The notes under the pieces: generated by a model | Told to the model about the DNA's origin: nothing | Database searches by the model: none | Seen by the model: the letters and a program-made list of their open reading frames with translations, nothing else | Part shown: positions 10,831-24,143 of the stretch, in pieces | How positions within the stretch are numbered: position 1 is the stretch's first letter | Layout of the letters: each line of letters opens with the position of its first letter | Origin: Branchiostoma floridae | Taxonomy: Eukaryota; Chordata; Leptocardii; Amphioxiformes; Branchiostomatidae | Direction of reading: 5' to 3' | Length of the DNA: 64,000 nt | Assembly (NCBI RefSeq): GCF_000003815.2 | Contig: NC_049987.1 | Span: 22,770,519 to 22,834,518, forward strand | Made by a program: the position numbers and the translations under genes

Positions 10831-12382
10831 AACACATTCATGCACATGTAATGTTATTCCTTGTAGAACGTGTAGTTGCATTTACAGCAGCTGCTGTTCT
10901 AAGGTAAGATTCAGTCAAAAAACGTCACAGCTAACCACTCAATCAATCCGTTTTATACGTTAGGCTTAAGTTATAGGCAAAATTATACACTCAGACTTGA
11001 AGGGAACTGGCATCGTTTTCCCACGTTTTGAGTCAGGTCACTAAAGACAGTCTCTATTACCAATAAGACTGGTGTATAGTATTACATGTTACACTGTGCG
11101 TGCATGTACATTTTGTACAAAATAAGGGTAAAACATGGGCCATAAAACTGAGGGATAAAGCATTTTAAGACACTGTAACACATGCAGCACACACTTCAAA
11201 GAATGTCATTACGCAAAGGTAGCCTAAGGGAAAATCGCCCGGCTTACAATTTCATAACAATATTCTGGAGCACTCTTTTTTCACCTCTAACTCAAGATAT
11301 TACATTCAAAATGTACTATGATTTTGGCACATATCTGCTATAGGAGACTTGGGCACGTCTTGATAACATTATTGAGCAAGACACATGTATCTGCCCAATT
11401 ACTAGTGCCCATTTACAGGCTAGGGGAGAGTCATAATTATAGGCGTCATGTCCCCAAAGTAGGTCATATTTCTTTGCTTATGTATACTCAAAAGATTGTG
11501 ATCAAATTGATTGTAAGCAAGACTAAATTGTCTTCTGACTTCCGCTTATGATCATATTTCCTTGTAGTTTGGTACTCTAATAATGACCGTAGCTAACTGT
11601 ATGAAAAGTAATGTTTACTGTGTAACAGTATATTCCCTTACTTTGGATTCTGGTTGACTTTCCGGTTTGCTCGACTAATGATCACTCACCCGATTAATCA
11701 GTGTGTCAGTCAGTTGTGCAATTATCAGCTACAAACATAATCCTTACAACAACACATAACACAGGGTAAATAGACTCACAGTAGTCTGTAAACACTGTTA
11801 TCCTTCGCTAAGGCAACTGCTCATTACAGGCACTACATGAGGGTGAAAGTGTTTCCCAAGCTACTAACTAAAGGAAGTTAATAACATTGCTGTATTCATT
11901 GCTGTATTCAAATGGAAGGAGTTTTCAATCATGTAAACAAACTACTAGTGCCCTGATGAATTAAAGTTTTACATTGTTAAGCAGTACTTGTTAGATCAAT
12001 TTGCTGGAAATCTGAAAAAATAAAAATAGATAAAGGAAAATAAAGAAAAGAGAACCCCTAACTACCAACCGTAATTTTTTCAACCATAATCGGAAACACA
12101 ACAATTTTTTACTAGGCTTAAGGGGTGATGCATCAATATCAGACATCAAAGAAAGGTAATTCCCCTGAGCCTTGTATGAGTCATGGGAAATGGACACATT
12201 TTTCATTGTTAAAAATGAGCGATGAGCACCCATAGCTGGCCATTTGCCATTCAGAGTTCTCTTTGCGAGACGTCTTGAGTGTAAGAAATGAGCTAGAACC
12301 GACACGGCTCGTTTCTAAGAAAAGGAAACAAGATTTAGTTGACTCTGAAAGGAGGCACTTCAGAAAGCCTGTTTGAGTTTGC
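10831..12382. other. Intergenic, no gene recognised
   Basis: Nothing recognisable: no exon-like stretch, no RNA gene and no clear repeat boundaries were found. Confidence 0.35.
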
Positions 12383-12383
12383 G

Positions 12384-12700
12384 CTAATGGCTTCCTGAAA
12401 AACTCCAGAATTCAATTAATTCGAAGAATCCATTTCTGGACTATTTCCTCTCCTCTCCAAGACTATCTTATATATGATATAGTTCAGAAATACATCATAG
12501 CATATCCAATCGCCAATTGATCTTATGGCATATTTGCTACGCTAATGGTTTCAATTTCCTGAAAAACTCCAGAATTCAATTAGTTCGAAAATAAATTTCT
12601 GGAATATTTTTACTTCACTTTACAAAATATGGTTACTCAATATATTAATCAGAAATACATTGTAGCATATTCAGACATCAATTGATCTTATAACATAGTA
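12384..12700. repeat. Two-copy direct repeat, about 157 bp unit
   Basis: The phrase CTGAAAAACTCCAGAATTCA occurs at about 12395 and 12554, and the following text (AGAAATACAT..AGCATATYCA..CAATTGATCTTAT) is repeated in the same order. A 157 bp tandem duplication with moderate divergence. Confidence 0.75.
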
Positions 12701-13259
12701 TTACAGAGATTAAGATGTAAAGCTTAGTATGTAGCTCTGACATCAATTGATTATATTATAAGCAGGAGGGCACTATTTCTTATCAATCAGGCAGCTGAGA
12801 CATATTGATAGGCCATTTTGGTCTGGCATTTTATAGTCAAAAATAAAAGCTGGCAAAGAACTGACCACTCAGAGGACATAGAAGATGTGCTCTACATACA
12901 TGGTTACTTGAATGTATAGTTTCATATGCAGGCATATAGAATATATCATGGAAAACCTAGATTGGTCCTCTTGGTTTTGTACATATAAATCATAAAATCA
13001 CACTATAAGTTACAGTTACTGTAATTACAGATACAAAACCAAATTACTAATTGATCAATCTCTACAATGTACATCCAATTAATTCTGCCTTAATGATAAT
13101 TGCAAAAAAGAAACTAATAGGCCACCAAGGATGTGATGCATTTGACCATGACATTGCCGTGGGCGTTGTGGGAATATTGGTTCTGTCTGGAACCAACCGG
13201 AGTGTTATTGGAAATTGGCTCTGTGTCCATCTGTATCCATAGCCTGGACAGGTGCACTG

Positions 13260-13482
13260 TACTGTAAAATGCATAAATATTATTAAGTTCGTGGAAATTT
13301 AAGTTTATGGGAATTTCATTTCGTTGTAGCTGGAAAATGGATTGTTTGCGGTGGTTTTGTATTCTCAGAAGTGCAATATACATTTTAGTAGTCACAGTTA
13401 TTATAATGAAATAATGTTTGCGGTGCTTTTGAATCCACAAAACTAAAACCACCACAAACATTACTGCATTTAATTTACTGTA
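13260..13482. mobile_element. Short TIR element (family B), second copy
   Basis: The left end TACTGTAAAATGCA and right end TGCATTTAATTTACTGTA are inverted. Internal GGATTGTTTGCGGTGGTTTT and CCACCACAAACATTACTGC match the copies at 5994 and 53664. Confidence 0.65.
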
Positions 13483-14216
13483 ATCTATAAGTCCATAAAA
13501 AGACCGCGTTTCCCCATAACATTTGTGTGTACCACTTAAGATTTGTGTGCTTTCACCTACTAGTGGTGATTTGAGCGGATTTCAAGTTTGTAGCATGCTT
13601 ATAATAGGCACCCCTGCAGAGGCAGCAGACAGGAACATAAGTGGCAAGCAGCTATGTGTCCATCTGTATCCATGGCCTAGACAGGAATCCTGTAATCTAT
13701 GAGTCCATAGAGACTGTAGGAACGTGAGCATGGACTCATGTGGGTACGTGTAATTACTGCAGCCGATATAGTAAAGAGGAAAGTTTTAGTCTTAGATCTA
13801 AGTTTAGCTTTGCCTTTATCGCAGTCAGCTTGATAGAATGGTCATCTCCCAGGGCCATTCGTCCACCCACAAGTGCCCCATTAAGCTGAAAACCAAATTT
13901 AACTCAGACAGTGTGCACTGGACATTTGACAAGACAGATGGTGTAGAGTCCTCTTGGGCAGAACAGTCGGACAGCATGCCTTCTGATTTTGCAAATTCAA
14001 AGATACAGTCACTGTAAAATAAAACTGCGCTTCGAAAAATGAGAACATAGCAGTTGTCCAATTCAGCATGTACATTGGGAAAGGTACTTAGACTTTGGAG
14101 ACAGTTTTAGTATTCATCAGGCCAAACAGATCTGCACTGTAGATTGTAGTCTGAGAATATTTAGCTTGGATTGGCTGTCTGAGAGAATTAACTATAAACT
14201 GTGTTTACTTTGAATA

Positions 14217-14536
14217 CTTTGATGCAGGGTTGTAGCCAGCCTGAAGACATTTTCCGTCCCCTTCGATGCAATGTTCCTAGGGGAGTCTGAGGCATGCTCC
14301 CCTGGAAAATTTTAAAATCTAGACCCTCTGAAATATTGTTTCCTACATTTTGAGGTGTAAATTTTGCTGGTAGCATATGTTTTGGTGAAGAATTTAAGGG
14401 AGACAGTTTTTTATACCTTTACATATTGATTTTTGGCCATCACAGAGGATGGAAAGGGCAAATTTTTTCCGTCCCCAGCTGTAAAATTTCATCAAAGGAC
14501 GGAAGGACGGGTGCTAACTACAACCCTGCTTTGATA
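14217..14536. mobile_element. hAT-like MITE with 8 bp target-site duplication
   Basis: The element spans 14225-14528 with ends CAGGGTTGTAGCCAGC and GTGCTAACTACAACCCTG. It is flanked by CTTTGATG (14217-14224) and CTTTGATA (14529-14536), an 8 bp duplication with one mismatch, as made by hAT transposases. Internal text around 14285-14345 recurs inverted at about 31870-31945 inside another element. Confidence 0.75.
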
Positions 14537-14830
14537 TCCTTTTTCCTAAATTGTGAATTTCAAGTTTGATAGTGTGAGTGGCAAGGGCCAAACATGCTCA
14601 AGTCCTTGAATTAAGCAATACACAAAGTGCAACTCAATAGTCTTACCGATAACTTACAGCAAAAGTAACTGAAGGAGGTTTAAAATTACCTTCATGCTCC
14701 AAAGATAGCCCCCAAAAAACAAATAAATTGAACCAACGAATTTCAAGGTATCTCTAGTATCTGTACAATGTACATTTGTATATACTATGCCAATAGTTCT
14801 CCATGTCAATGTCACTGCACCAGACAGTCT

Positions 14831-16031
14831 GTCAGCACAAGGAGCTTTTATCAGGAGGAGAGAGCAAGAATTTTTTTCCATTCAGCTATGTTCGTAGCGG
14901 GCGACAAAATTTGATTAACACCCACGTGTCAAAAACCCGCATCTACATACATTTCACCCACGCAAGCTTTTGTTTTCCCTTTGTTTTGTGGTCATTCATG
15001 GTGGGGCGGCCTGGGGATACAAACATTGTGTGTAGCGATCTGATTTTTGCGATTTTGTCGACGATGTTGAACAGAAGAGTAACTTCGGAATACCTACAGC
15101 GGCGGCAATATTCTCTCTGACTGAGGGTGAAATTTGAAAGCCATACGGCGACCGGACAGCGCCGCCGCTCGGGTACGGGCTAAGCCTAAAGGCAAAATTG
15201 TCTGAGGCAAAGTCTACGAAAAAAACTGGTAATATTCCTACAATTAATGATGACTGTGAAAAACCTGACTCAATGATCACAGGAACCAAGTTTTTTTTAA
15301 GTATGCAACAGATATATTTCATAAATCGATACAAATACAAAGTTCAAAATTATGCCTGGAGAACTCAAGACATTATATACGAAAACCCGATCGTAACGAA
15401 AACCATGAAAACTATGCTCTCCCGCCTTACCTTCACCTTATTCCAGGCCCGATGTATCCTCTAAAAACACGGGTGGTTCGACAAAAATGAGCAAGGTTCG
15501 ACCAACAGTGAACACGCCATTTTACCGAGCACATCATCAACAGTTACGAAAAAATATCAGCTAAATGAAGAAAAACGTCATATTTTTTTAGTAGCCATCT
15601 GAAAATACATGTGAAAATTCATAATTCTATCGCAAGAAAACAGACCTCGATCCGCGAAAATAGGCCTAAACTGGCCCATGTTTGTTGTACGGCGAAGAGA
15701 AACATATCAAACTGTCCGCCATTGTGCGCTCTACCGCAAGATGACGTAGTCACATGCCTGCCGAGTTTTCCAAATAAGGGAATCGTCGGAAACCTGACCC
15801 ACTTCGCCTCTTGCCGATCGGGCTTCGGGCTGGCTCGAGGGCTATGACGTAATGGCGTGGCTCATTAGCATAGAAACCGTGCCAACCGGCGCTACGAACA
15901 TCAGATCAGACGGGCGCCGCGCAGGGCAGTAAACAAAGCCGGCGCTGCGGGATTTAACGGGCCAAACAAAGCCGCACAGCGGGCGGGTAACTTCATACTC
16001 TCTCCTCCTGATAAAAGCTCCTTGGTCAGCA
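14831..16031. mobile_element. 1.19 kb TIR DNA transposon, non-autonomous
   Basis: The element spans 14838-16024. The left terminus CAAGGAGCTTTTATCAGGAG is the exact inverse of the right terminus, and the match continues for 27 bp in all (GAGAGAG next). It is flanked by GTCAGCA on both sides (14831-14837 and 16025-16031), a 7 bp target-site duplication, which would suit a hAT- or P-like element. The interior is CpG-rich compared with its surroundings and holds no long ORF, so no transposase is encoded. Confidence 0.8.
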
Positions 16032-17344
16032 TTAGCCAGAAAAAAAATATTGCTGTTTTAGATTTACTGTCTTTTATGCAGGTCGCCAACACTTTCATAT
16101 TAGCTTGCTTCATTTCCTATAAGGTCAAAAGATCACATGCACTAAACTTTCAATCATTGGCAGATCAATTTGCCCATTCAGGGGCAAGCAAAAATTAATG
16201 TTATATCAATCTCTCTGACCAGCAATTCAGCATCAATATAGGTGCGAAGGACATATTCCATCAGAATGTACATGTAAGGTTACTGTAGAAATGCTAAAGC
16301 CTGCAGCTGCAACAGATTCAACAAGAAGCATGGTTGTGAGTCTTCAATAGTTTAATAGGCAACACTGACTTTATTTTATGACGTCCTCTGTAGAACCCAA
16401 AACTAATGTGCAAGGGCGAAAAAAAAAAGAAAAATCCATTAAAAAATGCTGCTACACCACAGGACTAAACGTGCAGACCATTCTTTGTCAGGCTTGGTTT
16501 GTCCTAAGATGTAATTATGTTTACCCCCAGTAAGACTGTAAGAGACAACTGTCGCCATGACATGTTATACTATGTAAAACTACATGTATTGCCATTCTTG
16601 TTCAAAGAGAGAACATTATGGCGCTGTGGCACCATGACCTGACCATGAGCCCCCTTACTTGGCAAGCATAAAATTATGATGGACCAAGAATCCATACTAT
16701 TGGGCGATGTGTGGCCACATGAGAACAGCAAAAATCAATGCGCGCATGGATGTCATCCATAAAATTAAGTTAGTGTAGCCTTACAAGGTCTAGAGCAGTG
16801 ACTTAACTAGCTTTTCTGATTAGCAATCTGCACTGTAGGTGTGACAGACACTTTCCACAACAGATGCAGTATACATGTAAGGCTGTACAGGTCATAACAT
16901 TCACCAAGGAGCATGACTGTGTCCTGTAACACTTTTCCTTTTGTTCCCAGGGTTTGAAGAGTGACTGCTGACTCTCTACAGTGAAAAGTACTTTGTGCAG
17001 CTACTCTGAGCAGACTGAAGGAAGCCTCTTTACTTCACGTCACTTTCCGACAAGCAAAAGCTCTACAGGAAAGGAAAATGAGACTTAAACAAGCTTACAG
17101 TTCAAGCTCACGGATATCTCGCACAGAGGCACTGAGATAAAGCTTAACTTGTGAAAGATGTAAACTCGTCGGTTCATGCCCGCCTCACAGTTACCCTCTA
17201 CAAGTTAGGACCTGCCTTAACATGAGAACTACCAGGATATGTCAGATGGGAAGTGGCGAGATCACGTGAAATCGGAAAGATTTGTCTGAAATCGTAGTTT
17301 AGGACAATTTTCGTGCAATTTCTAAGGAAGTGAAATCATCAAAA
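16032..17344. other. Receptor upstream region, possible 5' UTR exon
   Basis: Mostly featureless DNA. A pyrimidine-rich tract ending CCTTTTGTTCCCAG at about 16950 could be a 3' splice site opening a 5' UTR exon that runs to the ATG at 17345. No TATA box or transcription start can be assigned. Confidence 0.3.
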
Positions 17345-19467
17345 ATGCTACAGATTCGTGACATGACGTTTGTAAAGGCTACACTGTATCTACTTTGCTA
17401 CATGTGCCTGGTGTGGCGGAACACTGTTGCCATGGAAGGCTACTTGTCGTATCATGGCGACATCATGTTGGGCGGGTTGTTCTCGATGCACACGGTACTA
17501 CAGACCGCCCAGGACGACCAGCTTGCCACGGAGGCAAAGTGCGAGAACTTCCGTTATCGTGGTTTCCGCGAACTCAGCGCCATGCGGTATGCTATCGAGG
17601 AGATAAACAATAGCTCTACGCTGCTACCCGACATCCAACTCGGCTACAACATCTTCGACGACTGTAACCACGTGAAAAAAGCGCTGGCGGCGTCGCTACG
17701 GTTTGCAGCCAGGAACAACATCGCTACAATAGGTTTCGACGACGACTGCCAGTGCAACTTTGCGAACCCAGCAACGTTAGGCATTGTTGGACCGACCAGT
17801 TCTGACAAAGCGATATCCGTCGCCAACCTCCTTGGGCTTTTTGACATACCTATGATCAGCTATGCCGCTACCAGCAAGACGCTAAGCAACAAATCCCAGT
17901 TCCCAAACTTCCTCAGAACTGTTCCCAGCGACTTCGAACAGCCCAAAGTCATGGCGGAAGTTGTTGCACACTTCAACTGGACGTGGGTGGGAACCATAGC
18001 GGGCGACAACGCGTACGGCAGACCAGGAATCGAAAAGTTCCTCACCGAAGCCGAAAACAAAAGTATCTGCGTCGCTTTTACAAAGTACATCACAGCGACG
18101 GAAGGGATCGACGAAGCCCTTGACGCGATAGAGAGAAACCGGGATGTCAAGGTAATTGTTGCCTTTATCGATGGTTCGAAACTGGAGCCACTAATACGCC
18201 GTATAAAGCGGCAAGACATCACATGGATCGCGTCCGAAGCCTGGTCTACTTCCTCTTCGATACTCAAGTTCACCAACGTGACTCGAGGCACACTTGGCAT
18301 CCAGCTACGCACGGGGAGAATCGGGGGGTTCTGGGAATACCTAAGCAGCTTAAGCCCCCTTAAGGAACCTCATAACAAACTCCTACAAGCCATGTGGGAG
18401 GAGGAGTTTAACTGTAAGTACGAACGTGACAACACAACGTGTGATTCCCCACCCCCTGGGGATGTTACCCCTACCCCTGGGATCAACGTGGCTGCCCAGA
18501 ACTGCACCTCGACCCTCTGTACCAAGCAGGAGAGTCTGGAAGGTTCGAAACTGCTCGACTACAACGATCTGGAGCTGACGACAGCCTTCCACTCGTATGT
18601 GGCTGTCTATGCTTACGCACATGCTCTACATGACATCTTTGAATGCCGTCCTGAAACCAGCCCACTGGCTGATAGGTATGTCATTATTTCTTGGTAAAAA
18701 CTTAGCAAGACATTTGATCGATATCATGTAAACAGAGGGTTGGGACAAGTGGGAAGAAAACTTAAATCTATCTTTATTCTGCTGCACCATTAGGCTTAAA
18801 CCTGGTGCTATGTTTTCAGGTTGTTTTGCCAGCTGGTTTAGCACTTTTTACAAAAAAAAATTGAAGAAAAAAACAAATAACATTGGTGGGGCCACATCAC
18901 TGAAACTTTTGGTTGAAACTACTTCTTGTCCTTTGTGTCAGTTCTTTGTTTATTTATTTGTGTATTTACTTTCCTGTGACCACCCACCACCTCATACTGG
19001 ACATTTGGGAAGAGCGGCTTTGGCCGACAGGGCCATCCACTTAAGATAAAGAGAATAAAAGGTCATGTATGATACATACATTTTGTATATTATGTATAAT
19101 TCTGTACATTTTGACATTTTTCTTATGTTTCTATAACACTTTAGGTCCTGCCCCAATGTGTCAGCCATCACCCCTCGCGAGCTGCTGCAGTTTGTGCGGA
19201 ACGTCAACTTCACCGACTCCGTGGGCGAGACCGTGACCTTTGACCAGAACGGGGAACCGGCGCCGCAGTACAGTATCCTGAACTGGCAGGAGCAAAACGG
19301 GAGGCTCGAGATCGTCCGCGTGGCAAATGTGGTGGGGAGGCAGGGGCTGGAGCTGAACCACAGCATAAGGATACAGTGGAACAATGGGGACAACATCACG
19401 CATAATGACGTAAGTAGAATGAGAATTATCTACTGCTCAAAATGCTGTTAACGCACACAGGCACGTG

Positions 19468-19502
<35 letters not shown>

Positions 19503-22221
19503 CAGACATATACAGCAACAATATCACACACAATGATCTCTCTCTCTCTCTCTCTCTCTCTGACCGGTTTAGCGTCCGTTCTTCCCTGTAGCAGGGGTTG
19601 GACGTGTCGCCATGAAGTTTTGGTTTAACTGCTGTAAGTAAGTAAAATATGGGAGCATGCACACACACACCACAAGATATACTGGCTTCTGCCTCAGACT
19701 GTTTTGACATAGCTCCTGGTTGAAGACAGCCCTGCCACTTTGCCAGCTAAATTTACTGTTTTCTGATGGTTGCTTTTAACTGTTTTGTTGCTTCCAGGTT
19801 CCAGTCTCAACCTGTAGCCAGACTTGTGAGCCGGGTTTCTATAAGGGGAGGATACAGGGGAAACCAACTTGCTGCTGGGACTGTCTGCCGTGTGGGGAGG
19901 GCAACATTTCTATAACTACAGGTAAAACATTTCTACTGCATTCCATGGGTAACAACGATAAAGTCAAAGAAAATCATGATCATAGAAATATTATGTACAA
20001 TACAATACAATTCAAGCTTAAGGACTAACTGAAAATCCATGGATGTAAAACTGAATGCATGATAGATATGACATACAGTCATGTAGATGGAACTAGTTTT
20101 GTTGCGCTGATTTTATTGTGGGTTTGAGATAGTGGAAGACGAACTTACCCACTTCTATTATAAATTATAGTTGGATTTTTTGTTCCTAATAGTAGAATTG
20201 TTTTCTTATGGAGAGGAATAGTGCGTAAGAAATAATGCATTTTGGACGCTTTTGTAAATAATTAGTTTCTTGCTTGTCCTGAAACAGCTAGAGATGACAC
20301 ATAATTGATAATAAGTTTTGTTTGGCACAACACATAGATCAGTCACCTTTCTATTTTTCCCACAGATGCAGAAATCTGCATACCGTGTGGCGAGCGGGAA
20401 TACAACAGCCTGGATCACACCGAGTGTCTCGCCCGTGAGGTCGACTTTCTCGACTGGACAGACCCCATGTCTATCGTGTTTCTTGCGCTGGTCTGCCTCG
20501 GAACCATTCTGACCATCCTAATCACGATCCTGTTCTTCGCAAAGCGGAACACACCGGTTGTGAAAGCATCGAGTCGCGAGCTACTCTTCATTCTGCTACT
20601 GGGTCTCTTGCTGTGTTTCGTCAGCTTCATACCCTTCATTGGATATCCCACCCACGCAACCTGCATACTGAGGCCTTATCCTCTTGGTCTGGGTTTCACT
20701 ATTAGTATTTCTGTTATCCTCGTGAAGACAAACCGCGTGCGTGTCATCTTCGAAGCCCGGCTACCAAGCAGCCTGCACCGCAAGTGGCTGGGGATTCGCA
20801 TACAGCTGCTGTCGGTTTTTCTCGCTGTTCTGGGGATGCTTGTCGTTCTGATCGTGTGGAGTGTTGTTGCACCACCTTACCCCGAAGAGAATTTCAAAAT
20901 TGAGCGAGACAAGATCTTCCTGGAGTGCAAGGCTGGCACGTGGGTCGGCTGGGGAGTGATGATTGGCTACATTGTTGTACTGGCTATCTGCTGCTTCTAC
21001 TTCGCCTTCAAGGCGAGAAAACTGCCGGAAAACTTTAACGAAGCCAAGTTCATCGTCTTGAGCATGCTGATCTTCTTCATTGTGTGGATTTCGATCATCC
21101 CTGCCTACATCGGGACCGAGGGAAAGTTCGTTGTGATGACCCAGGGAATCGCGATCTACGCGTCCAGCTTCGGGCTGCTCGCATGTTTCTTCTTCCCGAA
21201 GTGCTGGGTGATCCTGGTGACGCCCGAGCGAAACACGATGGCCTACATTCGGGAGTCGACCACCGAGCACTCCTTTGTCACGGCCGCGCGCGTCACAATC
21301 AGAAAGCAAACCGAGGATACACAAACGTCCACCGGATCCAAAGGATCCTCGGGCAGCCTGTTCAGAAAGAGTAAGAAGGACGGAAGCGGATCGCGCAAAA
21401 AGGGCGAGGCTCTGAAAATGGAGCCGCAGGGGAACAAGAACACATCCAACAACAACAGGCTTAGTCCTCTGCATATAAGTAACACTCCGGAGCAAGTCTT
21501 CCGCGAAAGGAGCTGCTCTTCGCCCACAATCATCATCACTGAACACCAGGAAAATACACACACCATGCAAACAGAAGACCAGTCCACTGTCCATATAAAC
21601 AACGAAGAAACAAACCACAGCAGCATTGTGCCAAATAAGAATGTCTTGTTTCGTCCTCAAAACCCAGAAGTTAAAGATGAGGCAATGCTGGCGCACTTGT
21701 CGAAAAACCCTACAGCTTCAAAGAAGCCTCATTTCACATTTGACGTAGACACAGAAAGACAGTCGTCACCTTCTGGCTTACCGGACGCAGAAAAACAACA
21801 AGAGGAGGACAAAGATGAATCAAACAGAAGCATCACATTGAGTGAAAGTTCTGAAGACTCCATAGATTCGAACACAGGCTGTCCGTTACTGACGGCCTAC
21901 TCGGATGAACTACCCCCTCCGAGGGAGAATAGCTCCTCTGACGAACCTTTCCAAAGTGTGTCCGACGCGCGTGTACAGCCAATCGAAGGTGCGCATGACA
22001 CGTCAGATTCCGTGCAATCTTCTCAGATTGTGTTGGAAACACCTGTACAACCTTCTCAAGTGTCTGACACAACATCTGTTCAAAAGGCACAACCTCCACC
22101 AAAAGCGTCTGACTCTGAGGCATCCGTACAGTTCCCCCAAACATTGGACATGTCAGTGCAATCAGCTACAACAAAGACCAACAGGACTACAATAGAGGAC
22201 ACTGATGTCACTTTTGTATAG
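17345..22221 (+). CDS. Extracellular calcium-sensing receptor-like class C GPCR
   Basis: Four coding exons: 17345-18675, 19145-19409, 19798-19921, 20366-22221. All junctions are GT-AG with matching phases, giving 1191 aa. I start at ATG 17345; a hydrophobic signal peptide follows. Exon 1 holds the Venus-flytrap domain. Motifs shared with vertebrate CaSR include GPTSSDKA, SYAATSKTLSN, DNAYGRPGIEKF (Tyr224) and ASEAWSTSS (Glu298), near the amino-acid-binding residues known in class C receptors. Exons 2-4 supply the cysteine-rich domain (CSQTC, PTCCWDC, CIPCGE). The seven-helix domain spans about 608-860, with VKTNRV, FHRKW-like LHRKW and RKLPENFNEAKF. A Ser/Thr/Gln-rich tail of about 330 aa follows. 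It is expected at the plasma membrane, signalling through G proteins on binding Ca2+ or amino acids. The ligand is inferred. One-to-one orthology with CASR is likely but unproven; other lancelet class C paralogues are possible. Confidence 0.9.
19455..19562. repeat. (CA)n and (TC)n microsatellites in receptor intron 2
   Basis: A CA-dinucleotide tract at about 19469-19500 and a TC tract at about 19539-19561 lie between receptor exons 2 and 3. Confidence 0.9.
20110..20160 (-). mobile_element. LINE 3' relic in receptor intron 3
   Basis: GGGTTTGAGATAGTGGAAGA followed by CGAACTTACCCACTT resembles the last codons of the LINE ORF at 7575-7625. A short relic only. Confidence 0.35.
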
Positions 22222-22274
22222 CAGCAGCAGAAGTCACAAAATTTGAGTCTTTGTTTGTAATACAAAATGTATTG

Positions 22275-22510
22275 TGGTATCATGTTGGTACAACAAGTGT
22301 TTGACGCAAAACCCAGAGGTTCTGGGTTCGAACCCCGACATACCACCGATGCCCTCGGGAAAGGCACTTTACAACACTTTCCTCACTGTACTCAGGTGTA
22401 AAAGTGTGTACCTAACTTTGGTTGGGGAGGCTACAAGGCAGTGGAAGGAGAGGGTTGGGCTGTTACCAATACCTTGCCCAAGACACAGTGGATAACAACC
22501 CACAGTGCCA
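22275..22510 (+). mobile_element. tRNA-derived SINE in receptor 3' region
   Basis: A B-box-like GGTTCGAACCC lies at about 22324. It is followed by CATACCACCGATGCC, GGGAAAGGCACTTTACA, TTTCCTCACT..CTCAGGTGTAAAAGTG and GTGGATAACAACC, the family body. It starts about 55 bp after the receptor stop codon, in sense orientation, so it is probably transcribed within the 3' UTR. Confidence 0.75.
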
Positions 22511-23643
22511 ACGGCCTCAAAGAGGCTATGGTACTGCCTGTACTTTTACCTTATGAAGAGGTAATACTTAGACTGGTCCACAGATGATGTGATTTCACAT
22601 CCCTTGTGTTGTGAAACAGCATCATAGTAGATTGTAAGGGAGAGGGCTTAGAACAAGTGGCATGTTGCTGTGAAAGTGAAATTTTTTTAGCAAAAGTGAA
22701 ATTTTTTAGCAAAAGTGGAAAATTTTGGACAATGTTGAAATAACAACAATCATGTCTGCCACTATTGGAATGAATTTTAACATTATGTTGCAAGGCATTG
22801 AAGAGTGGTAAAAACGTTATATACAAAAGTGAGCTCTGTTAAATTTGTAGATCTGATACTGTAATGTCTATGCAAGGGATCAGGGCAGTTGAGGACACAT
22901 GATGGTCAGGTTTATCTAGACACTACCGTCACACTGTCTACAACTAAAGGGATGTGGAATACAACCATCACAAGTACTGTAACAAACTTTGAAGGCAAAG
23001 AGTAAGAAGAAGAAATTGATAGCCTGGGTACCATCATATTTCTAGCGGGGCTCCTTACACTTACACCCACCAAATTTTTTTAGGGCAGAGAGTGCAAGGA
23101 GCCCTCGCTGGTAGAAATAGTACCCACTGCCCGCCACTGGCTAGCAACTTTATAGATTAAATCCTTTCGTGTACAGAATCTTCTCCTGATCAAAGCTTGG
23201 ACATAAGAATTATGTCTATAGCTAGTACATGTACAATGAAAATTTAAAGCTTTTATATAATGATAATTCAGGAAAACAAGCACAAACTTAGTTTTATTTT
23301 TCATAGGAAGCTTGAATATGTTTTATTTGTACATCTCTATTGTCTTCTCAATGTGTAGAGTTTGTCAGCTTTGTGGTTGTAAATATCTTGCATGTGAATT
23401 TTGAAAATTATAAATATGATGATTTTCCATCATTTTTATCTATAATTTTACAATTTAATCCAATCTGGCTATGCAATGAATTTTTTTACGGGTTGAAATG
23501 CATGTATTACTATTTTCTATGAAAACTTGTATCTAAAATTCTGTCATTCAAAGCAAGAAGAAATGTCTTTGATCTTTGTATAAAAATTTTTATTTTCTAT
23601 CATGTTCTTAAGTTTGTAATTGTGAAATAGTGATTGTTACTAC

Positions 23644-23649
23644 AATAAA
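23644..23649 (+). terminator. Candidate poly(A) signal of the receptor gene
   Basis: AATAAA at 23644-23649 is about 1.4 kb after the receptor stop codon in AT-rich sequence. It is the best-placed canonical hexamer before the convergent TAF2 gene; use is inferred. Confidence 0.4.
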
Positions 23650-24143
23650 CGACAGAGATGGCAGAGAGTTCCACATTCAAGTGGTCAGACAACCGTGTGG
23701 GTCTGTTTTACAGTCAGGTCAACAACTTGTCTCCAAGCAGGTCTACCAATAGCTTAACAGTTATCCAAAAGGCCAAAAAAGTATCCAATTGGCCAGCGTG
23801 AATGTAAAGGGCCAAAACTGGCCACCCTCTGGCCAACTGAATACTGTTTGGGTCATTTGGATACTCTCATGCCGCCAGTAGATTTGTTTGGCGATAAGTC
23901 AACAATGTACAATGTCATGTAGTATGTGTAAGTTATGAATGATTTATGAACACGGTTAACAGAAATTGATGACAATGATGGATGAAGGAAATGAATGAAC
24001 AGCATTAAAACTACATTCTTTTAGTACTACCGTGTTAAACTGTTGTTCTTGATTTCTCTGACAACTTTACAAACACAACGTCAATACTGTACAATCTGCC
24101 CAGGCCTCACCTTTCCCATCATGCACCAGCGTGAGAACACCAA

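Noticed and set aside
17330..17344. GTG at 17330 as receptor start
   Set aside because: Not an ATG; the first ATG in frame is 17345, immediately before a hydrophobic signal peptide.
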